In this document: positions 1 to 7,723 of the stretch, in pieces
Position numbering within the stretch: position 1 is the first letter of the stretch
How the letters are laid out: each line of letters starts with the position of its first letter
DNA from: Demequina subtropica
GTDB taxonomy: Bacteria > Actinomycetota > Actinomycetes > Actinomycetales > Demequinaceae
Reading direction: 5' to 3'
Length of the DNA: 64,000 bases
Assembly: GCF_000971235.1 (NCBI RefSeq)
Contig: NZ_BBMB01000013.1
Location: 62,001 to 126,000 of the forward strand
Position numbers and translations under genes: made by a program
Notes under the pieces: generated by a model
The model's database searches: none
What the model saw: the letters and a program-made list of their open reading frames with translations, nothing else
What the model was told of the DNA's origin: nothing

Positions 1-17
1 GCTAGCCTAGTGCCCTC

Positions 18-91
18 GCCCCGGTAGCCCAACTGGCAGAGGCACGCGGCTCAAACCCGCGGTGTTGTGGGTTCGAGTCCCACCCGGGGTA
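18..91 (+). tRNA. tRNA with CAA anticodon (Leu-type), short variable loop
   Basis: The sequence folds into a complete cloverleaf: a 7-bp acceptor stem (18-24 with 84-90, one G-U pair), a 3-bp D stem (27-29 with 41-43), a 5-bp anticodon stem (45-49 with 57-61), anticodon CAA at 52-54, a 5-bp T stem (67-71 with 79-83) and a TTCGAGT loop. The discriminator base is A91, which fits leucine identity, and CAA would read UUG. The oddity is the variable region of only 5 nt (62-66). Bacterial tRNA-Leu normally carries a long variable arm, and the other leucine tRNA in this window at 45036 does. No CCA is encoded. The structure is clear; the amino-acid identity is inferred from anticodon and discriminator only. 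Confidence 0.85.
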
Positions 92-162
92 CTCGCCGAT
101 CCTGCGCCGACCCGTGCCGCGCACGCGCATCGTCCGGGACCACCCCGTGCCATGCTCGACAC

Positions 163-651
163 GTGAGCAGAGACGACACCTCCCCGCGTACGGCCCCGGC
201 GCGACGCCTCCACATCGCGCTCGTGGCGCATGACAACAAGAAGGCCGAGCTCCTCGAGTGGGCCTCCTTCAACAAGGGCTCCCTCGCCCCGCACGAGCTC
301 TACGCGACCGGCACCACGGGCACGATGCTCGAGTTCGAGCTCGGGATCAAGGTCCACCGCTTCCTGTCGGGCCCGGTCGGCGGCGACCAGCAGATCGGCG
401 CGAAGATCGCCGAGGGCGCACTCGACATGCTGATCTTCTTCTGGGATCCCCTCGAGCCGCAGCCCCACGACCCCGACGTGAAGGCGCTGCTGCGCCTGGG
501 CGCCCTGTGGAACATCCCGATTGCGTCGAACGTCGCGACGGCCGACTTCCTCATCTCCTCTCCCCTGTTCCGCGACGGCTACGAGCGCAAGGTCCCCGAT
601 CTGGGCCCGCGCGACTGGGAGGCCATGCGCCCCGGCGAGGACCAGGACTGA
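163..651 (+). CDS. mgsA: methylglyoxal synthase
   Basis: This 162-residue cytosolic enzyme converts dihydroxyacetone phosphate to methylglyoxal and phosphate, a bypass of lower glycolysis. The residues match the E. coli family member with a constant offset of 4: H23 in the LVAHD motif, D75 in GGDQQ, and H102 and D105 near QPHDPDVK. The phosphate-binding TGTTGT stretch is at 49-54. The start is taken at GTG 163, which leaves a 15-residue N-terminal tail before the conserved core. There is no clear ribosome-binding site, but CATGCT lies 6 nt upstream, so the message may be leaderless. A longer frame upstream runs into the tRNA gene and is rejected. The gene stands alone between the tRNA and a secreted esterase. 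Confidence 0.93.
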   Translation: MSRDDTSPRTAPARRLHIALVAHDNKKAELLEWASFNKGSLAPHELYATGTTGTMLEFELGIKVHRFLSGPVGGDQQIGAKIAEGALDMLIFFWDPLEPQPHDPDVKALLRLGALWNIPIASNVATADFLISSPLFRDGYERKVPDLGPRDWEAMRPGEDQD

Positions 652-826
652 CGCCTCCCGGGCCGCAGATCTTGCGGCGAACACGACAGTTCGTGCATTC
701 AGGCACTGTGGGACAAACCCTCGCACGCCGGGGTCGCTAGCGTCCGAGGCGTCGGCCGGGCTCATCCCCGGCCGGCGTCCCGACGAAGACGCCGGGACCC
801 AGCGATCTCAACGAGGAGAAGCACCC

Positions 827-2188
827 ATGCCAGTTCCGTGGACCCGTACCGCGGCGGTCACCACCGCCGCGATCGCCGTGACCGCGTGCGGCGCCGCCGC
901 ATCGGCGAGCCCCGCCCACGAGGCCTCCGCAAGCGTCGTCGACGCGACGGTCATCACCGAGGTGGCGCCGTCCGGCCTCAAGGTGACGGCGATCGCCGTC
1001 GAGTACGACCGCGTGCTCAAGCTCGGAGGCACCGGCGTCGACGTCGATGCGTTCGACGTCGAGGTCGACCTGGGCGCGGGCGGCATCGCCCCGCTCGTCG
1101 GCGAGCGCACCGTGACGGCCGCCTACACCAGCGACACGCCGGACATCACCGGCAAGCAGCGCGCGGGCCGCTACGTGATCCTCGAGCTCGACGAGGACGA
1201 TGCGGCCGCGACCGCCTCGTACGTCGACTGGTCGACCACCATCACGCACTACTACGACCTCGCGGGCGGCTACACCGTCGCCCAGGTGGGCGACATCGTG
1301 TCGCCCCGCGTGACCGTCGACGCGCAGCCCGGGAACGTCGTGGCCAACAGCGACGTGGAGAACCTGCTCATCGACGAGTACGCGTCCGGAACGCTCGCGA
1401 CGGAGGCGGGACCGGTGCTCGACTACCGCTACTACACGCCCGAGAAGAGCGGCGAGAAGAAGGGCAAGAAGTACCCGCTGGTCGTGTCGCTGCACGGCTT
1501 CGGCGAGAGCGGGTCGAACAACTTCAGCCAGCTCGCGGGCAACCAGATCTCCACCGTCTTCGCCTCGGACGAGCGGCAGCTCACGGACCCCGCCTACGTC
1601 CTCTCGCCGCAGGCCGACCCGTTCGACGGCACCAAGGGCGCGTGGTGGGCGCCGCAGATGCAGGAGGCCGTGATCGACCTGGTCGAGGACTTCATCGCAT
1701 CGCACCCGGACGTCGACACCTCACGGGTCTACCTGACGGGCCTGTCGATGGGCTCGTACGGCTCGTGGGCGATCCTCGGCGAGCACAGCGACCTGTTCGC
1801 GGGCGCCGTGGTGGTCTGCGGCGGCGGCGTCGCCGATGTCGAGGCGGCCGCCGCGGAGCTCGCGGACTTCCCGATCTGGGCCGTGCACTCCGAGGACGAC
1901 TTCGTGGTCGACTACTACGCCGACGGCTCGGACTTCCGCGTCTTCGAGGCGTTCGAGGCCGCCGGCACGCCCGTCGTGTGGACCGAGTGGTCCGGCCTGC
2001 TCGCCGACGACACTCAGGAGGCCCTGGCCAAGGCCGCCGTCAAGGAGGCGCGTCACAGCGGCAGCGAGCACCTGTTCACCACCATCGAGTCCGGCACGAC
2101 GCCGATCTTCAGCCACCTGTCGTGGATCCCGACGTACTCCAACGACGTGATCCTCGACTGGCTGTTCGACCAGGACCAGGACCGCTAG
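827..2188 (+). CDS. secreted lipoprotein esterase/peptidase (alpha/beta hydrolase)
   Basis: This is a 453-residue exported hydrolase. The N-terminus has a short signal peptide ending in a lipobox-like VTAC with Cys21, so membrane anchoring after Lgt processing is likely. Residues about 35-190 look like the Ig-like domain found in front of EstA/LpqC-type esterases. The alpha/beta-hydrolase domain follows from about residue 195, with oxyanion motif SLHGFGESG, nucleophile S307 in GLSMGS, a likely acid Asp in HSEDDF (about 357-358) and H430 in FSHLSW. The start ATG is preceded by GAGGAGA at good spacing. The substrate cannot be named; carbohydrate or polyester esters are plausible given the neighbouring arabinan-active enzyme. 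The gene ends convergently with the GH43-GH51 gene, separated by two strong hairpins. Confidence 0.8.
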   Translation: MPVPWTRTAAVTTAAIAVTACGAAASASPAHEASASVVDATVITEVAPSGLKVTAIAVEYDRVLKLGGTGVDVDAFDVEVDLGAGGIAPLVGERTVTAAYTSDTPDITGKQRAGRYVILELDEDDAAATASYVDWSTTITHYYDLAGGYTVAQVGDIVSPRVTVDAQPGNVVANSDVENLLIDEYASGTLATEAGPVLDYRYYTPEKSGEKKGKKYPLVVSLHGFGESGSNNFSQLAGNQISTVFASDERQLTDPAYVLSPQADPFDGTKGAWWAPQMQEAVIDLVEDFIASHPDVDTSRVYLTGLSMGSYGSWAILGEHSDLFAGAVVVCGGGVADVEAAAAELADFPIWAVHSEDDFVVDYYADGSDFRVFEAFEAAGTPVVWTEWSGLLADDTQEALAKAAVKEARHSGSEHLFTTIESGTTPIFSHLSWIPTYSNDVILDWLFDQDQDR

Positions 2189-2194
2189 CGAAGG

Positions 2195-2230
2195 GCGGTC
2201 GCGCATCGTCCCTCGACGATGCGCGACCGC
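2195..2230 (+). terminator. hairpin terminator after the esterase gene
   Basis: A perfect 16-bp stem (2195-2210 with 2215-2230) closes a CCTC loop directly after the esterase stop codon. The stem contains GCATCGTCC, the 9-mer repeated across the window. There is no long T-tract, as is usual for high-G+C actinobacterial terminators. Confidence 0.7.
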
Positions 2231-2231
2231 G

Positions 2232-2267
2232 CAGAGAGGCCCCGCCGGCATCCGCCGACGGGGCCTC
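2232..2267 (-). terminator. hairpin terminator for the GH43-GH51 gene
   Basis: An 11-bp perfect stem (2232-2242 with 2257-2267) lies 18 nt beyond the stop codon of the minus-strand arabinofuranosidase gene. With the neighbouring hairpin it separates two convergent transcription units. Confidence 0.65.
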
Positions 2268-2284
2268 TCGTCATCGCCCAGGGA

Positions 2285-5200
2285 TCAGGCCGTGGTCTTC
2301 ACCGCCTTCGCCTTGGTCGCCTTGGGCTCCTCCCCCGGCCGATGCGCGGGGCACGGGTTCGGCTTGTCCCAGCCCTTGGCACGCAGCTCGAAGGTCGCGG
2401 TGACCCCGGTCGATGCCGGCGCTCCCGCCACCGTCGCGGTGACGGCGTAGCAGGTGCCGGCCTCCTTCTTGTCCGTCTTCCAGATGTAGACGAACTGCCC
2501 GGAGCGCTGGTCGTACCGGATCCGGGACGAGTCGACGACCACGCCGTCGCCCGCCTCGGACGGGTCCGCGCCGCACTCCATCTCCGCGACCGCGACCCGC
2601 ACCTGCTCCGGATCGGTGACCGCCTCGCCGGCGAGCTCCGCGGAGAACTTCAGCGGGACCGCGCTGCCTGCCTGCACGACGTTGACGTCGCGCATGTCGA
2701 CGGGCGGGGCGAAGCCCGTGACCTTCGCGGTGCTGATCCGCAGGAACGTCACCGAGTTGCCCGGGAACGTCCACTCGAACTGCGACGCGATGCCGTCGAC
2801 CGTGGTGGTCTCGGGCTTGACTGGGGTCGAGACCCGCGTGTTGACCGCCGCCTGCTTGGCGACGATCTGCGTCATCTCGGCCTCGGAGGCCACGAACCGC
2901 TCCCCGAGGTCGATCTGCGTGGTCGCGGCGCGGCGCTGCGCGTTCACGACCTTGAGGATGAGGTCACCGGTCGCATCGTCCTCGGTGAGGACCTGGGCGA
3001 ACGGCTCGGTCACCGCGTCGTCGTCGAACGAGCCCTCGAGCACGCCATCGAGGTAGAGGTCCACGTGGGTGCCCCTGACCGAGATGGTGATGTCGTACTC
3101 GTGACCGGTCTCGACGCTGCGGCCCTCCTGCGCGAACAAGGTCTCCTTCGCGCCGTTGGTCGCCTTCTCGATGACCTGACGGGTGTTGTTCCACCCGCCG
3201 AGGTTCCACCAGTAGAAGTTGCCCGAGTCCTTGACCCCGAAGCCGATGAGGAAGCCCTCGGCGCCGGAGATCTTGGTGGCCTTGAGGTTGAGGTCGTACT
3301 CCTCGGCCTCGAACGACGGCGCCGAGACCAGCGTGTTGAGCGCGCTGGTGCTCGACTGGACGTAGGCGCCGTCCTGCACCGCCCACGAGCCGATGCCCGC
3401 GAGGGAGGTCCAGCCGTCGGCGTCGCCGTCCTCGAAGTCGTCCTCGAAGATGACGTTGCCGTCGGGGTCGGTCACCACGACGTCGTCGTAGCTGGCCGCG
3501 GTCGCCCAGGTGGACAGGCCGACGGTGCCGCCGACCGGGGTCGGCTCGATGACATCGCCGGTGGCGTCGGTCGGGATCACCCGGTCGCCGACGTTGTTCA
3601 TGAAGAGCTTCTGAACCTCGTAGTCGGCCGAGCCCCACGACTCGTCGTTGTCGAACCAGATCATGTCGGGCGACCACTGGTAGTGGCTCGCGTTCGCGAG
3701 CAGCGGCGCGTAGGACGCCATCTGCACCACGTCGGCGTTGCGCTCGAGACCCGTCATGTAGGCGGCCTCCGACAGCGCGTTGAACCAGCGGTTGTCGAGC
3801 GAGGCGTACTCGCCGACCCAGACCAGCGGACCCTCACGGTCGTACGAGTCGTAGCGATCGTTGTTCTGAAGGAACCAGTTCGGGCTGTTGTAGTAGTGCT
3901 CGTCGACCATGTCGACCCCGGCCGCGACGTTCTGCTCCCAGTGGAGGTCGAACGCGAAGCCCTGGTCGTCCGGACCCGAGTTGCTGATCACCATGACGTC
4001 CGGGTAGACCGCCTGGATCGCGTCCCGGAACTGCACGAAGTTCGCGATGAACTCCACCGGGTAGTTCTCCTCGTTGCCCACCTCGAGGCGGTCGAGGAAG
4101 AACGGCTCCGGGTGGCCCATCTCCGCACGCAGCGCACCCCACTCGGTGGTGACGTCGCCGCGGGCGAACTCGATGAGGTCGAGCGCGTCCTGGATGTGCC
4201 GGTCGAGCAGCTCCTGGTTGTCCCACTCGCCGGACCGCAGCGACTGGCCGCAGCCGTTCATGAGCGCCGGCACCACCGGCACCGCCATGGCGCCGATGTC
4301 CTCCGCGAACTGGAAGTACTCGAAGTACCCCAAGCCGTAGGACTGGTTGTAGCCCCAGAAGTTGGTGTTCGTCGCCCGCTCCTCGACAGGGCCGACGGTG
4401 TCCTTCCACTGATACGAGCGCGAGCGCTCGTAGTCCGAGTCCTCGGAGTAGTCCTGGTGGCTGTCGACGTTGACGATGCAGCCGCCGGGGAACCGGATGA
4501 AGCCGGGGTCGAGCGCCTCGATCTTCTCCGCGAGGTCCTTGCGCAGGCCGTTGGTGCGGCCCTTGTAGGTGTCCTCGGGGAACAGCGAGACCATGTCGAG
4601 CCGCAGCGTCCCCGTGCCGCCCGCCTGGACGTCGAGACGTCCGGACGTGGTGGTGGCCGAGGCGGTGAGCACGCCCTCGTACTTGGCCCAACCGTCGTCG
4701 CCGACGGTGAGCTCGAGCGTGTCGGACAGTGCCGTCCCGTCCGCGGACACCAGGGACACCGCCAGCGGTGTGCCGGCCTCCGCGGTGGTGCGGGCGAACA
4801 CGGAGAAGTCGTACAGGTCGCCCTCCTTCAGGGCGACGCCGTCGAAGCCGCCGTTGCGCACCCCGTACGTACCCCCGTCGGGGTTGTCGAGCTCGACCTG
4901 CAGGTACGTGCGGTTGCGCTCGTTGAGGCGCTCGTCGTCGTTCACGGTGGCAGCCGTGCCCGCGCCGTCGCCGGTGGCCGTGGTCGACCACGCGGTCATG
5001 CCGGTGTACGACGAGTTGTCGATGGGCAGGAACTCGAAGGACCGGTTCCGCACGAGCTCCGCGTAGAGCCCGCCGTCGGCCGCCCAGTTGATGTCCTCGA
5101 AGAACACGCCGTACATGCTGTCGGAGATCTCCGCGCCCGTCGCCGCATCGTCCACCGTGATGGTGTACTCCGCGGGCTCGTCGTCCGGGTAGGCGGCCAG

Positions 5201-7273
5201 CAGCGCCGCCTGCTCGTCCGCCGTGATGGGCAGCACGGTGCCGTGACGCGCGCTCGACGGGAGCTGGGCCGACGGGATCGACGTCCAGTCGCCCGAGGCG
5301 ATGTCGTCGGTCTCGAACAGCATGTAGCCCTCGCCGCCGTGGTAGCTCGGCTGGTCGATCAGCATGTACCAGTGGCCGGGCTGCTCGTTGTCCTCGAACA
5401 CGGTGGGGCCCTCGCCCTGCGTGAACGTGCCGCCCCATGGGTTGGGCTCGCCCACGCCGATGTGCTCCTTGACCAGCTGCCAGCCCTCGGAGTCCTCCGT
5501 GGGAAGGGTGCCGGACACGGTCGCGGTCAGGTCGGTCGAGCGCTCCTGGCGGATGTCGAACGTGGCCTCGTCCTTGATGAAGCGGTAGTAGGTCCCGCCG
5601 TCCTCGACCACGGTCGCGTCGATCATGCCGCGACCGGTGCCACGCTTGACGTCGACCCACACCTGCGGCTCGGTGAACGTCACGAAGTCGCGCGTGGTGA
5701 CGTACATCATGCGGTTGTAGGTGGTGGTGTAGTCGCGCGACGTCGTGTCGGAGGTCTCGTAGAGGTTCGACGCCCAGTAGACGACGTACTCCCCCGCGTC
5801 GGCGTCGAAGAACGCCTCAGGGGCCCACGTGTTGCCCGCGAGGTCGCTCGACACGGTGATGGACCGCTGCGCGCTCCACGTCACCAGGTCGTCCGACTCC
5901 CACACGTTGAGGCGACGGCTGCCCGTCTCCTGCGCGGTGCCGAAGTCGTAGCTGCCGTAGCGGTCGAACATGTTGAGGTCCGTCGACAGCATGTAGAAGC
6001 GGTCACCCTCGGGCGAGCGAATGATGAACGGGTCCCGGACGCCCTCCTCGCCCATGGTCGACCGGAGCACCGACTCCGCGTTGTTGAGCTCCTTCCAGCT
6101 CGTCGGGTCGTCGCCTACGCTCGTCGCGAAGTAGATCTCCTCGCCGACGGTGGTGCTCTCACCCTCGAAGTACGGGAAGAAGTAGCCCTCGTAGTCGGCG
6201 GCCTCGGGCAGCGGCACCACCGTGGCGGTGAGCACCTTCGTGTCCGTGACGTCGCCCTTGGCGACCGTGGCCGTGAGCTCCACGGAGACCGCGGATGCGC
6301 CGGTCGCGGGACGCGTCACCTCGCCGGTGGCGGTGATGACGGACTCGTCCGAGGACTCCCAGGTGATCGCCGAGCCGTTCGCCCCGGCGGACGCGAGCGT
6401 GATGTTGCCGCGGACGTCGTCGAGGTTCGGGATGGTCAGCGCGGCGAGGTCGGCCGCGACGGCCTCCTCGTCGGTGAGGTCTCCCAGGTAGAGCTCCGAC
6501 ACCTGGGCGTCGGAGAGCGCCTCGGTGTAGATCGCGACGTCGCGGACGCCGCCCGCGTAGAACATGTCGGGGTAGGACGAGCGACCGATGTACCCGACCA
6601 GGTCCGTGCCGAAGTCGCTCACGGTGCGCGAGGTGGCGACCGTGCCGACCTTCTCGCCGTCGAGGTAGCCGGTGATCGAGGTCGGGGTGATGACCGTGGT
6701 GTACATCTGCCAGTCGGCCGTGGTCACCGGCCCCGCGATGCCCTTGGCCGCGTCGGTCGGGCTGATCCCCACCTCGGTCCACCACGGGGCGGCGGCGTCG
6801 AGGCTGCCGGTCACGACGGTCTTGAATCGACCCTCGGTGGGCGTCGCCGGGTTGAGGAGCCAGTACTGGCTGGGCAGGGTCTCGGTGGTGCCGAAGAACA
6901 TGGCGGCGTAGTAGCCGGTCCCGGTCTCGTTGCGCAGCCAGGTGTTGATGGTGAGGGTGTCCTGGCCGTCGAACATGCCGGTCGGCATCTCGACGTAGGC
7001 CGCGCCGCTGCCGCTCGCGCCGCCGGGCAGCGTGAGCACATCGCCGTCGAGGCTCGCGCCGGCGCCCTGGATCACGGCGTCGTTGCCGTTGCCGCTCGCG
7101 TCCGGCACCGTGGTGCCGTCGCTCGCGGAGAAGTCGTACTGCGCGAGCAGCGTCGCGGATACCGCCGCGCGCGCCGGGCTCGCGGGATAGCTGAGAGTGA
7201 TCACGAACGCCGCGATCACCGCCGCCGTGAGCAGCGCCGTCGCGCGGCGCCGCTCCCCGATGATGGCTGTCAT
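2285..7273 (-). CDS. secreted GH43-GH51 bifunctional arabinan/arabinoxylan hydrolase
   Basis: This is a 1662-residue secreted enzyme with a signal peptide (about 1-36). Domains in order: LamG-like jelly roll (40-265), bacterial Ig-like linker (270-350), GH43-type five-blade domain (360-695, with DPFIIRSPEGDRFY and the EGPTVFED motif), and GH51-type alpha-L-arabinofuranosidase (from about 715). The GH51 part holds YGVFFEDINW, a carbohydrate-binding beta-sandwich at 745-890, the barrel motif FIRFPGGC, candidate acid/base E1068 in GNEE and candidate nucleophile E1155 in VGEYAS. A second jelly-roll insert (1278-1430) splits the C-terminal sandwich, and a PxKF-like domain (1525-1645) ends the protein. 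The start is ATG 7273 with AGGAGGAG upstream. The two catalytic domains would together remove arabinose from arabinan or arabinoxylan. Two LacI-type operators upstream suggest sugar-induced expression. No sorting signal is visible. Confidence 0.9.
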   Translation of the reverse strand: MTAIIGERRRATALLTAAVIAAFVITLSYPASPARAAVSATLLAQYDFSASDGTTVPDASGNGNDAVIQGAGASLDGDVLTLPGGASGSGAAYVEMPTGMFDGQDTLTINTWLRNETGTGYYAAMFFGTTETLPSQYWLLNPATPTEGRFKTVVTGSLDAAAPWWTEVGISPTDAAKGIAGPVTTADWQMYTTVITPTSITGYLDGEKVGTVATSRTVSDFGTDLVGYIGRSSYPDMFYAGGVRDVAIYTEALSDAQVSELYLGDLTDEEAVAADLAALTIPNLDDVRGNITLASAGANGSAITWESSDESVITATGEVTRPATGASAVSVELTATVAKGDVTDTKVLTATVVPLPEAADYEGYFFPYFEGESTTVGEEIYFATSVGDDPTSWKELNNAESVLRSTMGEEGVRDPFIIRSPEGDRFYMLSTDLNMFDRYGSYDFGTAQETGSRRLNVWESDDLVTWSAQRSITVSSDLAGNTWAPEAFFDADAGEYVVYWASNLYETSDTTSRDYTTTYNRMMYVTTRDFVTFTEPQVWVDVKRGTGRGMIDATVVEDGGTYYRFIKDEATFDIRQERSTDLTATVSGTLPTEDSEGWQLVKEHIGVGEPNPWGGTFTQGEGPTVFEDNEQPGHWYMLIDQPSYHGGEGYMLFETDDIASGDWTSIPSAQLPSSARHGTVLPITADEQAALLAAYPDDEPAEYTITVDDAATGAEISDSMYGVFFEDINWAADGGLYAELVRNRSFEFLPIDNSSYTGMTAWSTTATGDGAGTAATVNDDERLNERNRTYLQVELDNPDGGTYGVRNGGFDGVALKEGDLYDFSVFARTTAEAGTPLAVSLVSADGTALSDTLELTVGDDGWAKYEGVLTASATTTSGRLDVQAGGTGTLRLDMVSLFPEDTYKGRTNGLRKDLAEKIEALDPGFIRFPGGCIVNVDSHQDYSEDSDYERSRSYQWKDTVGPVEERATNTNFWGYNQSYGLGYFEYFQFAEDIGAMAVPVVPALMNGCGQSLRSGEWDNQELLDRHIQDALDLIEFARGDVTTEWGALRAEMGHPEPFFLDRLEVGNEENYPVEFIANFVQFRDAIQAVYPDVMVISNSGPDDQGFAFDLHWEQNVAAGVDMVDEHYYNSPNWFLQNNDRYDSYDREGPLVWVGEYASLDNRWFNALSEAAYMTGLERNADVVQMASYAPLLANASHYQWSPDMIWFDNDESWGSADYEVQKLFMNNVGDRVIPTDATGDVIEPTPVGGTVGLSTWATAASYDDVVVTDPDGNVIFEDDFEDGDADGWTSLAGIGSWAVQDGAYVQSSTSALNTLVSAPSFEAEEYDLNLKATKISGAEGFLIGFGVKDSGNFYWWNLGGWNNTRQVIEKATNGAKETLFAQEGRSVETGHEYDITISVRGTHVDLYLDGVLEGSFDDDAVTEPFAQVLTEDDATGDLILKVVNAQRRAATTQIDLGERFVASEAEMTQIVAKQAAVNTRVSTPVKPETTTVDGIASQFEWTFPGNSVTFLRISTAKVTGFAPPVDMRDVNVVQAGSAVPLKFSAELAGEAVTDPEQVRVAVAEMECGADPSEAGDGVVVDSSRIRYDQRSGQFVYIWKTDKKEAGTCYAVTATVAGAPASTGVTATFELRAKGWDKPNPCPAHRPGEEPKATKAKAVKTTA

Positions 7274-7479
7274 CTGTCTTCTCCTCCTGAGGTGGGATGC
7301 ACGGCCGCGGGCGCGCATCTTCGCGCGCCCTGCCGTCGGCTGAGGGGTCGCCTCGACGGGCCGTCTGCCGCGCATGCGCCGCTACGCAGGGTCTCCCGCC
7401 GCGCATCGTCCATGCCCACGTCCTCCTTGACGCTCGACATCCGCCCGTACCCGGATGGTTGGCCACCCGGACTTGCGTA

Positions 7480-7493
7480 TGTGATCGCTCACT
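7480..7493. promoter_or_regulatory. LacI-family-type operator O1
   Basis: TGTGATCGCTCACT is a near-perfect palindrome with 4-nt centre spacing, matching TGTGA-N4-TCACA except for the last base. This is the usual form of actinobacterial LacI-type sugar-repressor sites. It lies in the transcribed leader, about 66 bp from O2. The cognate repressor is not in the window. Confidence 0.6.
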
Positions 7494-7545
7494 TTCGCCG
7501 CTCCACTGATCCCCGACGACTGTGTAGGGGTGGGGGTTCGCGAAT

Positions 7546-7559
7546 TGTGCGCGTTCACA
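7546..7559. promoter_or_regulatory. LacI-family-type operator O2
   Basis: TGTGCGCGTTCACA fits TGTGA-N4-TCACA with one mismatch. It sits about 10-23 nt downstream of the putative -10 hexamer, so a bound repressor would cover the transcription start of the GH43-GH51 gene. Confidence 0.6.
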
Positions 7560-7568
7560 CAGTTACGC

Positions 7569-7598
7569 ATCCTTGCGAGGTTTCGCCCGCTTTGTCAA
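7569..7598 (-). promoter_or_regulatory. sigma-70-type promoter of the GH43-GH51 gene
   Basis: Reading the minus strand, TTGACA (7598-7593) and AAGGAT (7574-7569) are separated by 18 nt. The -35 box is a perfect consensus; the -10 is weaker. The placement relative to operator O2 supports the call. Confidence 0.55.
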
Positions 7599-7672
7599 TC
7601 GTTGTAGAAGACTTCTGCCGCTCGGATCGTTTCGACCCCGCTCGGAGGCTCATCCGCCCCACGGGACGGCGA

Positions 7673-7704
7673 AGGGCCCCGCCGGCCGAAGCCGACGGGG
7701 CCCT
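7673..7704 (-). terminator. terminator after pyk
   Basis: A 14-bp stem with one mismatch (7673-7686 with 7691-7704) closes a CGAA tetraloop, 19 nt beyond the pyk stop. It should also insulate pyk from the GH43-GH51 promoter region. Confidence 0.65.
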
Positions 7705-7723
7705 CGCTTAGGGGCGCTGGCGC

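Larger units (their letters stand above)
7274..7672. other. long regulatory leader of the GH43-GH51 gene
   Basis: This non-coding stretch holds the minus-strand promoter, two LacI-type operators and an untranslated leader of roughly 290 nt. It also carries one copy of the window-wide GCATCGTCC 9-mer (7403-7411). No open frame here looks like a gene. Confidence 0.6.

Noticed and set aside
7480..7493. CRP/GlxR-type cAMP receptor site
   Set aside because: The half-sites TGTGA and TCAC are 4 nt apart; CRP-type sites need 6. The LacI-type spacing fits better, and O2 has the same 4-nt spacing.
2219..7711. Very long antisense reading frame (1830 codons) opposite the GH43-GH51 gene
   Set aside because: It is a mirror of high-G+C codon use; the protein is Arg/Val/Asp-rich with no fold, while the minus strand has clear domains, a signal peptide and a ribosome-binding site. 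The same applies to long frames opposite gltB, dnaE2 and others.
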